From NCBI GenBank assembly GCA_041486955.1, contig JBGPML010000010.1, positions 1-18,549 on the forward strand: DNA of 18,549 bases, given 5' to 3'. Shown here piece after piece: positions 1 through 5,190 of the stretch; the first letter of the stretch is position 1; each line of letters starts with the position of its first letter. The position numbers and the translations under genes are program-made. The DNA comes from JBGPML01 sp041486955. GTDB lineage: Bacteria; Patescibacteriota; UBA1384; 2-12-FULL-50-11; DASWYB01. The notes beneath the pieces are model-generated. The model was not told the origin of the DNA and did not search any database. It was given only the letters and a program-made list of their open reading frames with translations.

Positions 1-57
1 CCGACAAAGTTGTACAAAGTGGAGGTAATAACTATTATGTAAATGAAGGTGATCTAT

Positions 58-246
58 ATGTTGAAAAATAGTCATTATTATACCGGTGGTTCTTCGGGTG
101 CTGTCTATGGTCTCGGTGTCATCGGCGCAGCTATCTATTTCCTCAAGCATGCTCCGACTTTTTGGGTAGGGGTGTTAGGTTTACTTAAAGCTTTGGTCTG
201 GCCCGCCCTGCTTGTTTATAAGGCCCTCGACCTACTGAAGATGTAG
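58..246 (+). CDS. small two-helix membrane protein, unknown function
   Basis: A 62-residue hydrophobic protein. Glycine-rich residues after a polar N-terminus (about 15-30) and a second segment (about 35-55) look like two membrane helices; it ends with Leu-Lys-Met. I chose the ATG at 58 because AGGTGATC, matching the distal part of the extended Shine-Dalgarno sequence, lies just upstream. The in-frame ATG at 43 has its nearest GGAGG 17 nt away. The real GGAGG at 21-25 instead faces an ATG at 37 that is followed at once by TAA. The function is not known. Similar small proteins seem common in Patescibacteria, but that is recollection, not a search result. A weak terminator follows. Confidence 0.6.
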   Translation: MLKNSHYYTGGSSGAVYGLGVIGAAIYFLKHAPTFWVGVLGLLKALVWPALLVYKALDLLKM

Positions 247-284
247 CCTGCACAGCCCGGAAATATCCCTTTCGCTAAGGAATT

Positions 285-309
285 TTTCGTTATTCGGACG
301 AAACTTTTT
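285..309 (+). terminator. weak intrinsic terminator after the first small gene
   Basis: TTTCGT pairs with ACGAAA across a 7-nt loop and is followed by C and five T. The stem is AT-rich, so this is a modest call. It lies between the small membrane gene and the promoter of the next gene. Confidence 0.4.
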
Positions 310-327
310 ATTTCTGTATCTTGACTA

Positions 328-336
328 TGCTACAAT
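328..336 (+). promoter_or_regulatory. extended -10 promoter abutting the start codon
   Basis: TGCTACAAT is an extended -10 (TGn plus TACAAT). Its last base is 7 nt before the A of the ATG at 343, so the predicted transcript starts at or within a base of the start codon. There is no Shine-Dalgarno sequence. No good -35 is seen at 17-bp spacing. The TTGACT at 321 is too close to serve with this -10. Confidence 0.5.
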
Positions 337-342
337 TAGATT

Positions 343-819
343 ATGGTTCAGGATGCAATTAACCTTAATCGTAAAATCTCCTGGCGAGGACCGGAATTCT
401 TATATCAAAAAAAGACACCTCTTTGGTATACTAATGTTTGTGTTTTCTTTTTTCTGGCGCTATTGGCCTTCTTTTTTATTAAAAACTATATCGCGATCGT
501 GATTGTCAGTTTGCTTTTTTGGTACTTTTTGGATAAATCAGACGATCATCCAAGAATCGTTGATTACTCGATCGATAAATCTGGCATTATGATAGACGAT
601 CGTAAAATTAATTTTGGCGAAATTCACTCGTTTACGCTTGATGATTCACATAAAGCGCCCGTGATTGTCTGCGATCTTAATTATCCGCTTGCTTTTCCCA
701 TTACTATCGTCTGCAAAGACGACAATGTGGAAGAGGTAGCGGAAACGCTGATGCAGTTTATTCCTTTCCGCAATGAATTTTCCCTTATCCGCTGGATTAC
801 GCACTGGTTACATTACTAA
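343..819 (+). CDS. membrane protein with PH-like C-terminal domain
   Basis: A 158-residue protein. The polar N-terminus (1-27) is followed by two closely spaced hydrophobic helices (about 30-47 and 50-63), then a soluble domain with alternating strands (about 70-140) that ends in a short helix. This two-helix hairpin plus small beta domain is the layout of bacterial PH-like membrane proteins. The family call is by architecture only, with no diagnostic motif. Translation probably starts at the first base of the mRNA, because an extended -10 lies directly upstream and no ribosome-binding site is present. It converges on the minus-strand gene at 885-1355, with a shared hairpin between them. Confidence 0.65.
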   Translation: MVQDAINLNRKISWRGPEFLYQKKTPLWYTNVCVFFFLALLAFFFIKNYIAIVIVSLLFWYFLDKSDDHPRIVDYSIDKSGIMIDDRKINFGEIHSFTLDDSHKAPVIVCDLNYPLAFPITIVCKDDNVEEVAETLMQFIPFRNEFSLIRWITHWLHY

Positions 820-822
820 GTT

Positions 823-851
823 AATAGGACCCGCACACAGCGGGCCCTATT
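823..851. terminator. strong stem-loop between convergent genes
   Basis: AATAGG-A-CCCGC pairs with GCGGG-C-CCTATT: a 12-position stem with one A/C mismatch and the loop ACACA. It sits 3 nt after the + strand stop and 34 nt beyond the minus-strand stop. Neither side has a good T-tract, so it is a probable bidirectional transcript end rather than a textbook intrinsic terminator. Confidence 0.5.
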
Positions 852-884
852 AGTTGGGACATCAGACGTCCTAGCAGAGATTGC

Positions 885-1355
885 TTAGGCGACCAGCAGA
901 GCTCCGACTATTCCCTGCCAGCCAAGCTTGTCGGCTTCCTTCAAGAACCGATCGTCGAGGACCTCTTCGAATATGCGGTCGCCTTCATCTTCCCATTCAT
1001 CAATCACAATCATTTGCCGAATCGAAAATCCCCACCCTTCGCCCGCTGCATTGTTGGGACTCCAGGAGACCGCAAAGACTCGCCATTCGGGCAGAAAATC
1101 TCTTCCCGTAAGCGTGATCCGACCGTCTTCCTCATCGATTTTGAACCAGTGTTTCCACTGACCGTCCTCGAACGTGGAATAGAAGGCGACCACATTGCGA
1201 TACGCGGTCAAAACAGCTTCTGGAGTCGCCTGATCAAGAGTAAACATGGGATCGTTTCCATGCCACAGGATCAATTCCAGCATTCCAGAACAAAGCTCAA
1301 GGGCTTCTCGGACTCCTATTTCGAGCGATCCAAAATCCTTCGACCTAAGAAACAT
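885..1355 (-). CDS. hypothetical protein, GC-rich and probably acquired
   Basis: A 156-residue soluble protein that I do not recognise. It is rich in Trp and acidic residues, notably an acidic stretch in the last third (around EWEDEGDRIFEE), with no signal peptide or membrane segment. The open frame extends to a GTG at 1397. I chose the ATG at 1353-1355 because GGAGG lies 6 nt upstream, while the GTG has only AAGG touching it. Sampled 60-base lines inside it are about 57% GC, against about 32-40% in sampled lines of its neighbours, which suggests horizontal transfer. It is alone on its strand between the hairpin at 823-851 and hldC. Function unknown. Confidence 0.7.
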   Translation of the reverse strand: MFLRSKDFGSLEIGVREALELCSGMLELILWHGNDPMFTLDQATPEAVLTAYRNVVAFYSTFEDGQWKHWFKIDEEDGRITLTGRDFLPEWRVFAVSWSPNNAAGEGWGFSIRQMIVIDEWEDEGDRIFEEVLDDRFLKEADKLGWQGIVGALLVA

Positions 1356-1446
1356 CTCTCGCCTCCGGCCGAGTTGGTCACACGTGGGAGATTCCACCTT
1401 ATGCGTAATGTAACATAAATCGACTAGAGAAAATTTAGATAATTAC

Positions 1447-1935
1447 TTAATCCAGACCAGAAATCTTCTTAATAATATTCGTGGTTGATTTGCCGGCGAC
1501 TGTTGGCATAATTACCACTTCCCCACCATATGATTGTACAATTTTAGCTTCTGGGAGTTGATCAATAGTGTAGTCCCCACCTTTAACGTGGATGTCCGGT
1601 TTAATTTCTGAAATAATCTGCTCCGGCGTATTTTCGTGAAACAAAACCACGTACGACACGCATTCTAATGCGGCCAACATTTCCGCTCGCTCATGCTCGG
1701 GAACAATCGGCCGACTTGGTCCTTTTATTTTCTTAACGGAATCATCTGTATTGACTCCCATGATCAATACATCGCCTAAATCGCGTGCTGCCTGCAGGTA
1801 TCTTATATGCCCGACATGGAGAATATCAAAGCAGCCGTTGGTAAATACTATTTTTCGGCCGTCCTCGTGTAGCTCTTGAGCCAGTTTAGCAACAGAACCA
1901 CGTGGTATTATTTTTTCGATCGCGATATCTTCCAT
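1447..1935 (-). CDS. hldC: D-glycero-beta-D-manno-heptose 1-phosphate adenylyltransferase
   Basis: This enzyme transfers AMP from ATP to heptose 1-phosphate to give ADP-heptose; it corresponds to the C-terminal half of bifunctional HldE/RfaE. The 162-residue protein shows the cytidylyltransferase-fold nucleotide motif FTNGCFDILHVGH (31-43, containing HxGH), the KGGDY motif (118-122) and the terminal STTNIIKKI (150-158), all typical of the RfaE domain II family. The length fits a stand-alone enzyme. The start has AAGGAT just upstream. Its partners gmhA and hldA lie 3.4 kb away on the other strand, so the pathway is split over two transcription units. A close relative acting on another sugar or glycerol phosphate is possible, but the neighbours support heptose. 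Confidence 0.85.
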   Translation of the reverse strand: MEDIAIEKIIPRGSVAKLAQELHEDGRKIVFTNGCFDILHVGHIRYLQAARDLGDVLIMGVNTDDSVKKIKGPSRPIVPEHERAEMLAALECVSYVVLFHENTPEQIISEIKPDIHVKGGDYTIDQLPEAKIVQSYGGEVVIMPTVAGKSTTNIIKKISGLD

Positions 1936-1951
1936 ATATATCCTTATAATT

Positions 1952-1986
1952 AACGACTCAGCCCCTGATTTCCAGGCTGAGTCGTT
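1952..1986 (-). terminator. 12-bp perfect stem-loop between TIG gene and hldC
   Basis: AACGACTCAGCC pairs perfectly with GGCTGAGTCGTT around an 11-nt loop. On the minus strand it follows the IPT/TIG stop by 24 nt and precedes the hldC start by 16 nt. The bases after the stem (AATTATAAGG) are not a T-tract, so it could end the upstream transcript, protect its 3' end, or fold in the hldC leader. Confidence 0.5.
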
Positions 1987-2010
1987 AGGTTTAAGCGTGA
2001 CGGGCGTTGC

Positions 2011-2451
2011 TTATCGCTTACTGACAGTAAAGTTAACCTCGTTACTCTTATTACCGTTCAGGTCTTTAACATATAGTTTATATGTTGAACCAGGATTAAT
2101 CGTAATTTTTTTGCAGTTACCGGCCTTAATTGGAGCCTGACATACCGAATCGGGAACGTAAATATTAAGCGTGCTCGAATTAGAGTTGGCGAGATAATTG
2201 GTCACAATGCCGCCACCCATATAAATCTCGCTGGTGCCGGGTTGAAAATTTCGTCCACGAATAGCTACTACACTTCCAATTTTAGCCGAGCTTGGACTGA
2301 CCCCGGAAATCGACGGTCCGGAAACACGAAGAATGCTGGCCGACGGCGAAATCATCGTCATTAGATAATACGCGGCTGCGACAATTACAATAACTAATGG
2401 AATCCATTTCCACTTATTCCTGCCCGAAAGTCTTACCTTGGCTTTTGCCAT
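2011..2451 (-). CDS. membrane-anchored IPT/TIG domain protein
   Basis: A 146-residue protein. The N-terminus is positively charged (1-15), followed by one membrane helix (about 16-33), then an extracytoplasmic IPT/TIG immunoglobulin-like domain (about 45-143). That domain carries the typical pattern of Ser/Gly-rich strands with GSVVAIRGRNF near 62-72, and the end of the domain reads VNFTVSKR. Two cysteines (about 107 and 116) could form a disulfide outside the cell. The start is well supported by AAGGAGG a few bases upstream, and a promoter lies at 2492-2520. The likely role is a surface or adhesion protein; the specific ligand is unknown. A large hairpin follows the gene. Confidence 0.75.
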   Translation of the reverse strand: MAKAKVRLSGRNKWKWIPLVIVIVAAAYYLMTMISPSASILRVSGPSISGVSPSSAKIGSVVAIRGRNFQPGTSEIYMGGGIVTNYLANSNSSTLNIYVPDSVCQAPIKAGNCKKITINPGSTYKLYVKDLNGNKSNEVNFTVSKR

Positions 2452-2491
2452 TACTCCTCCTTGTGATTGAATCGTGTTGATGTGTAATTAA

Positions 2492-2520
2492 ATTATACGC
2501 ACATCCCTAACAGTAAGCAA
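2492..2520 (-). promoter_or_regulatory. promoter of the IPT/TIG gene
   Basis: On the minus strand TTGCTT (2520-2515) and TATAAT (2497-2492) are separated by 17 bp. The predicted leader is about 34 nt and contains the AAGGAGG site. The -35 overlaps the T-tract of the terminator of the upstream ribbon-helix-helix gene. Confidence 0.6.
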
Positions 2521-2566
2521 AACAAAAAAATTAGTCTCTAGCAGATACATCTGGTCGAGACTAATT
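2518..2566 (-). terminator. intrinsic terminator of the ribbon-helix-helix gene
   Basis: On the minus strand AATTAGTCTC and GAGACTAATT form a perfect 10-bp stem. It has an inner CAGAT/ATCTG stem and is followed by a long run of T broken by one G. It lies 35 nt past the stop of the gene at 2602-2850. Confidence 0.8.
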
Positions 2567-2601
2567 AATTCGCGTTCATTCACAGTTACAAAAAAGATTT
2601 G

Positions 2602-2850
2602 TCAGACACGAAATGTTGTGTCTTCGATAAGCTCCTGGGACCGAAACCACGCCTCTCTCGCTTTTTTTTCGCGATACATCTTCAGTCCTTCAGGCGCCTC
2701 CTGAAGAATACTCACGAGGTGTTGTTCAATCGATACGCCAGCTTGCTTAGCTTCGGCAAGATAGGCCTGATAGAGATTTCGAGGTATTCTAAGACTTACT
2801 TCTACTTCTTGACTAACTCCTTCAGATTGGCTCGTCAGGTCGCTCATTTC
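2602..2850 (-). CDS. ribbon-helix-helix DNA-binding protein
   Basis: An 82-residue protein. After a short polar tail it has a beta strand of alternating residues (EVEVSLRIP), a first helix (about NLYQAYLAEAKQAG), a turn with Val-Ser, and a second helix (IEQHLVSILQEA). This is the Arc/CopG/MetJ ribbon-helix-helix layout, and it is followed by a charged C-terminal helix. The open frame runs to 2997, but that extension reads through the stem-loop DNA near the tRNA. I chose the ATG at 2850, preceded by the purine-rich AAAGAGAAAG. Such proteins are often antitoxins or autoregulators, but no toxin gene is adjacent, so the role is open. A strong terminator follows. Confidence 0.65.
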   Translation of the reverse strand, partial: EMSDLTSQSEGVSQEVEVSLRIPRNLYQAYLAEAKQAGVSIEQHLVSILQEAPEGLKMYREKKAREAWFRSQELIEDTTFRV

Positions 2851-2932
2851 TTTCTCTTTTGTCCATCGGTGGCTCGGGCGAGACGAAATTGTGTCACTCC
2901 AGCTACAATAGACAAAAAGTATCATTGTTTTA

Positions 2933-2950
2933 TGGCGGAGAGGGAGAGAT
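2933..2950 (-). repeat. 18-bp copy of the tRNA-Ser(GCT) 3' end
   Basis: These 18 bases are identical to 3148-3165, the last 18 nt of the tRNA-Ser gene including its encoded CCA, in the same orientation and 215 bp apart. A second copy of a tRNA 3' end downstream of the tRNA is the usual footprint of site-specific integration. Here the enclosed piece is too small for an integrase gene, so it would be a remnant or a miniature element. Confidence 0.55.
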
Positions 2951-3064
2951 GACATCTGTCTCCGGCGACCGCCGGAGCACCTGGCAGATGGCACCACAAG
3001 GGTATTACCCTATTCGCCATGCGAATGGTGGCACCAGGAGATGAGTTGGCCACCGCCAATTTTT
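2933..3064 (+). other. stem-loop-rich DNA, possible structured RNA or recombination site
   Basis: Paired segments, in order: TGGCGG (2933) with CCGCCA (3053-3058); CATCTG with CAGATG (2953-2958, 2985-2990) enclosing CTCCGGC with GCCGGAG (2960-2977); CACCA with TGGTG (2992-2996, 3026-3030) enclosing AGGGT/ACCCT and TTCGC/GCGAA hairpins. TTGGC-CACC-GCCAA followed by five T (3046-3064) gives a terminator on the + strand. No clear promoter is seen on the + strand. The minus strand has a TATAAA at about 3062-3067 that could start an RNA through the same folds. No coding sense is apparent. It lies between the two tRNA-end copies. Confidence 0.45.
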
Positions 3065-3108
3065 ATAAATGCCTGGCGAACTCTACGCGTTCTTATCCTG
3101 CTTTCTTT

Positions 3109-3151
3109 GCCAAGCCACGACAACCGTCTTTGACGGTTGAACTAGCTTGGC
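3109..3151. repeat. 43-bp symmetrical inverted repeat touching the tRNA 3' end
   Basis: GCCAAGC, 5 nt, CAACCGTC, TTT, GACGGTTG, 5 nt, GCTTGGC: two perfect nested arms with equal gaps. The right outer arm contains the CCA-encoding end of tRNA-Ser(GCT). No T-tract follows on either strand, so it is more likely a processing signal, a cruciform or a recombination site than an intrinsic terminator. Confidence 0.6.
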
Positions 3152-3237
3152 GGAGAGGGAGAGATTCGAACTCTCGGTACCCTTACGGGCACAACGCCTT
3201 AGCAGGGCGCCCCAATCAGCCACTCTGGCACCTCTCC
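3148..3237 (-). tRNA. tRNA-Ser(GCT)
   Basis: This 90-nt gene encodes its own CCA. The acceptor stem GGAGAGG pairs with CCTCTCC, with discriminator G. The anticodon loop is CTGCTAA, so the anticodon is GCT and it reads AGC/AGU. A long variable arm containing GCCCGTAAGGGT is typical of class II serine tRNAs, and the T-loop is TTCGAAT. An extended -10 on the minus strand (3318-3326) implies a structured leader of about 75 nt. Its 3' end is duplicated at 2933-2950. Confidence 0.96.
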
Positions 3238-3269
3238 AAATTACCGGAGTTGCTAAGCAACCCCGCAAT

Positions 3270-3307
3270 ACTGACGTTCCTTAATACTATTATTAGTAAG
3301 TGTCAGT
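3270..3307 (-). other. hairpin in the tRNA-Ser(GCT) leader
   Basis: ACTGAC and GTCAGT (3270-3275, 3302-3307) enclose TACTA-TTAT-TAGTA. A second hairpin built on GTTGC-TTA-GCAAC lies between it and the tRNA. Both lie within the predicted precursor leader and may guide 5' processing. Confidence 0.4.
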
Positions 3308-3317
3308 GCACTATCGA

Positions 3318-3326
3318 ATTATACCA
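3318..3326 (-). promoter_or_regulatory. extended -10 promoter for tRNA-Ser(GCT)
   Basis: TGGTATAAT on the minus strand is a perfect extended -10. A TTGTGG 20 bp further upstream is a poor -35. A DnaA-box-like TTATCCACA overlaps that upstream area on the + strand. Confidence 0.55.
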
Positions 3327-3382
3327 GATTTCGACGGTTTTATCCACAACTTCAGGGGTGGAGCGAGTTATGATATTGACTT

Positions 3383-3409
3383 TTGCCTCAAGAATTGGTG
3401 GGATATAAT
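3383..3409 (+). promoter_or_regulatory. promoter of the unassigned ncRNA
   Basis: A perfect TATAAT at 3404-3409 has TTTGCC/TTGCCT 15-16 bp upstream. A TTGACT at 3376 would need a 22-bp spacer. The predicted start is about 3416, just where the stem-loop chain begins. Confidence 0.55.
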
Positions 3410-3415
3410 TATCTC

Positions 3416-3626
3416 GGCAACGCGGGAGCGCCACTCGCCTGCCGGGTATGCGGGCTCAGATCGGAATATGGGGGTAGTCTGAGATGAGCCCGCAGCTAGA
3501 TTTTGCTTGGATGCTGCCGAATTTGGCGAGCAGATTCGTCGGCCTCTGACGGAACCAGTATGGGGGACCAACGACTGGTCCCGTCCTCAAATTACATGGG
3601 GCGACACGCGTCGCTCCTTTTGTTTT
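3416..3626 (+). ncRNA. unassigned structured small RNA, about 210 nt
   Basis: The transcript is bounded by a good -10 and a strong terminator and has no sensible reading frame. It can fold into a chain of hairpins: CGGCA/TGCCG (3415-3419, 3440-3444), a perfect 10-bp TGCGGGCTCA/TGAGCCCGCA (3449-3458, 3485-3494), TGCTGCC/GGC-G-AGCA (3512-3532), TTCGTC/GACGGA (3535-3553), GGGACCA/TGGTCCC (3564-3582), and the terminator stem. I looked for the conserved cores of SRP RNA, RNase P RNA and tmRNA and found none. The size fits 6S RNA, but I could not find the long closing helix and central bubble. It may be a lineage-specific RNA. It stands directly before tRNA-Ser(TGA), which has its own promoter. Confidence 0.55.
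3598..3626 (+). terminator. intrinsic terminator of the ncRNA
   Basis: GGGGCGAC pairs with GTCGCTCC (8 bp, one G-T) around ACGC and is followed by TTTTGTTTT, a textbook intrinsic terminator. Confidence 0.85.
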
Positions 3627-3630
3627 ACAG

Positions 3631-3659
3631 GAGACAAACAGGTAATTTTGTAGTATAAT
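3631..3659 (+). promoter_or_regulatory. promoter of tRNA-Ser(TGA)
   Basis: GAGACA (3631-3636) and TATAAT (3654-3659) are 17 bp apart. The -10 is 11 nt before the mature tRNA start, giving a very short 5' leader. Confidence 0.6.
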
Positions 3660-3670
3660 AAATGCGTTTT

Positions 3671-3756
3671 GGAGAGGTCGCATAGTGGCCTAGTGCGGCG
3701 GTCTTGAAAACCGTTGAGCGCAAGCTCCGTGGGTTCGAATCCCACCCTCTCCGCCA
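3671..3756 (+). tRNA. tRNA-Ser(TGA)
   Basis: An 86-nt gene with encoded CCA. The acceptor stem GGAGAGG pairs with CCTCTCC, with discriminator G. The anticodon loop CTTGAAA gives anticodon TGA (reads UCN, mainly UCA). The long variable arm contains GAGCGCAAGCTC, and the T-loop is TTCGAAT. The acceptor stem is identical to that of the nearby tRNA-Ser(GCT). Confidence 0.96.
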
Positions 3757-3762
3757 TAAAGC

Positions 3763-3787
3763 CGTCAGAAAAATCTGGCGATTTTTG
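3763..3787 (+). terminator. intrinsic terminator of tRNA-Ser(TGA)
   Basis: CGTCAGA pairs with TCTGGCG (one G-T) around AAAA and is followed by ATTTTTG. It overlaps the last codons and the stop of the convergent membrane gene at 3765. Confidence 0.8.
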
Positions 3788-4106
3788 TATAATATTGCAA
3801 ATAGCTCAATGCAAAATTTGCCACGGTGTAAATCGAAACCAAATAAATTGGCAATGGTAAAAGTAGTCCCCAAAGATATTTTCGTTCTCGGGATTTGAAA
3901 TAATAAGTAAGCATTATCAAGAACGTTAGAAACGCACCCAAGGTACTGTAAACTATATATGTTGCCGCATTATCCCGTGCGGTAATATTATAAAGATCTG
4001 GCTGGAGGGATGTGAATTGGTATTGATACACTTGGCCGACTACAAAAAGAAGAATTGTAATTGCCCATGCAATCCACGGAAGATTTTTAAAAAAATTGAT
4101 TTTCAC
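3765..4106 (-). CDS. small three-helix membrane protein, unknown function
   Basis: A 113-residue protein with about three membrane helices (near 9-26, 48-67 and 78-100) and a short basic loop (KSRERK, about 71-76). No family is recognised. The start codon is GTG at 4106. Its TATAAT -10 ends exactly 7 nt upstream, so the mRNA probably begins at the start codon with no leader. It is divergent from galE, whose start is only 80 bp away, and its 3' end overlaps the tRNA-Ser(TGA) terminator. Confidence 0.6.
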   Translation of the reverse strand: MKINFFKNLPWIAWAITILLFVVGQVYQYQFTSLQPDLYNITARDNAATYIVYSTLGAFLTFLIMLTYYFKSRERKYLWGLLLPLPIYLVSIYTVANFALSYLQYYTKIARFF

Positions 4107-4112
4107 AATGTA

Positions 4113-4118
4113 ATTATA
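4113..4118 (-). promoter_or_regulatory. -10 box implying a leaderless transcript
   Basis: On the minus strand TATAAT is followed by TACATT and then the GTG start, placing the start point on the start codon. A weak -35 (TAGAAA, 4141-4136) is 17 bp upstream. Confidence 0.55.
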
Positions 4119-4170
4119 CTACATTAGGTATATTCTTTCTATCGAAAATTTTTATTTTCTTTGCTACTTT

Positions 4171-4179
4171 TGTTAAACT
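4171..4179 (+). promoter_or_regulatory. extended -10 promoter of galE, leaderless type
   Basis: TGTTAAACT (TGn plus TAAACT) ends 8 nt before the galE ATG at 4187. No Shine-Dalgarno sequence lies between. The spacing matches those at 343 and 4106. Confidence 0.5.
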
Positions 4180-4186
4180 AATTATC

Positions 4187-5188
4187 ATGACAATTCTCGT
4201 TACAGGCGGGGCAGGATATATCGGAAGCCATACGGTGCGACAGTTGCAACGGGCAGGCCATGAGGTGATGGTTTTTGATTCACTCGAACTCGGCCATCCA
4301 AAAAGCCTGTCAGATTTCGAGTTAGACAAGAATCTTTTTCAGGGCAATTTACTTGATAATCGGTCGCTCAAAAAGGTATTTTCGTCCAAACCAATTGATG
4401 CGGTTATGCATTTTGCGGCTTATGCGTTAGTTGGGGAGTCAGTTAAACTCCCAAGCAAATACTTGAGCAATAATACGGCTGGAACAATTAATCTTCTACA
4501 TCATATGAGCCAAGCCAATGTGAATCGTCTGATTTTTTCTTCAACTTGTGCCATCTATGGCGAACCAAAAATTGTCCCCATTATTGAAGACACCCCAAAG
4601 AATCCAACCAACCCCTACGGAAAATCCAAACTGCTTTCGGAAGAAGCAATTGCGGAAATGACCCACTATACTCGGCTCAAAGCAGCGGCCCTCCGTTATT
4701 TCAATGCCTGCGGAGCAGATGACGAAGGCGATATTGGTGAAGATCATGCAGAAGAAACTCATTTAATTCCGCTGGTGTTACAAGTTGCGTTAGGCAAGCG
4801 GGATAAGATAAAAATTTTCGGGACTGACTACCCTACTCCCGACGGCACTGCCGTGCGAGACTACATTCACGTCACCGATTTAGCCGAAGCCCATGTTGCG
4901 GCCTTAAATAACCTTGATTCGGCAAGAGAATCGTTTAACGCTTATAACATTGGGACAGGAACAGGCTACTCAGTTAAAGCGATTATTGAAGCCTGTCGAC
5001 AAATTACCGGCCATGATATTCCCGAAGAAGAAGCCAATCGACGGCCTGGCGATCCACCAGAACTTGTCGCCAATGCTCGGAAGATTAAACGAGAACTAGG
5101 CTGGACTCCAAAACACTCCAATATTCAAACAATTATTTCAAGCGCCTGGAGATGGCATCAGAGCCATCCCAACGGTTTCAGAGAGTGA
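4187..5188 (+). CDS. galE: UDP-glucose 4-epimerase
   Basis: This enzyme interconverts UDP-glucose and UDP-galactose with a bound NAD, supplying sugar nucleotides for the glycans made by the downstream genes. The 333-residue protein is full length for the family. It has the Rossmann motif TGGAGYIGSH (6-15), Asp31 after the second strand for NAD ribose binding, the SSTCAIYG active-site strand (118-125) and the catalytic YGKSK (Tyr144, Lys148). The substrate-binding tail NRRPGDPPEL is near 284-293. An epimerase for N-acetylated or other UDP-sugars is possible within this family. No ribosome-binding site is seen, and an extended -10 abuts the ATG. It is separated from gmhA by an inverted-repeat element. 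Confidence 0.93.
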   Translation: MTILVTGGAGYIGSHTVRQLQRAGHEVMVFDSLELGHPKSLSDFELDKNLFQGNLLDNRSLKKVFSSKPIDAVMHFAAYALVGESVKLPSKYLSNNTAGTINLLHHMSQANVNRLIFSSTCAIYGEPKIVPIIEDTPKNPTNPYGKSKLLSEEAIAEMTHYTRLKAAALRYFNACGADDEGDIGEDHAEETHLIPLVLQVALGKRDKIKIFGTDYPTPDGTAVRDYIHVTDLAEAHVAALNNLDSARESFNAYNIGTGTGYSVKAIIEACRQITGHDIPEEEANRRPGDPPELVANARKIKRELGWTPKHSNIQTIISSAWRWHQSHPNGFRE

Positions 5189-5190
5189 CC

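Noticed and set aside
1..26. TTGTACAAAGTGG near the window start resembles the Gateway attB2 core.
   Set aside because: Only about 13 bases match, no other vector sequence is present, and it is part of a natural-looking ACAAAGT direct repeat.
2602..2997. Longer 131-residue version of the ribbon-helix-helix protein.
   Set aside because: The extra 49 residues come from the hairpin DNA next to the tRNA and precede a plausible start with a purine-rich upstream sequence.
3026..3040. TGGTGGCACC resembles the T-box antiterminator motif.
   Set aside because: The rest of the T-box core is missing and no aminoacyl-tRNA synthetase or amino-acid gene follows.
2933..3060. Possible second tRNA on the minus strand, since it ends like tRNA-Ser.
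   Set aside because: Only 18 nt of the 3' end are present; no matching 5' acceptor strand, anticodon arm or complete T-arm can be found.
3340..3348. TTATCCACA is a perfect DnaA box.
   Set aside because: It is a single copy, with no AT-rich unwinding region or replication gene nearby, so an origin is not supported.
3019..3408. A 129-residue open frame on the + strand.
   Set aside because: It reads antisense through tRNA-Ser(GCT) and its leader, so it is not a gene.
3368..3873. Three minus-strand frames across the ncRNA and tRNA-Ser(TGA).
   Set aside because: They run through structured RNA genes and have no ribosome-binding sites or protein-like composition.
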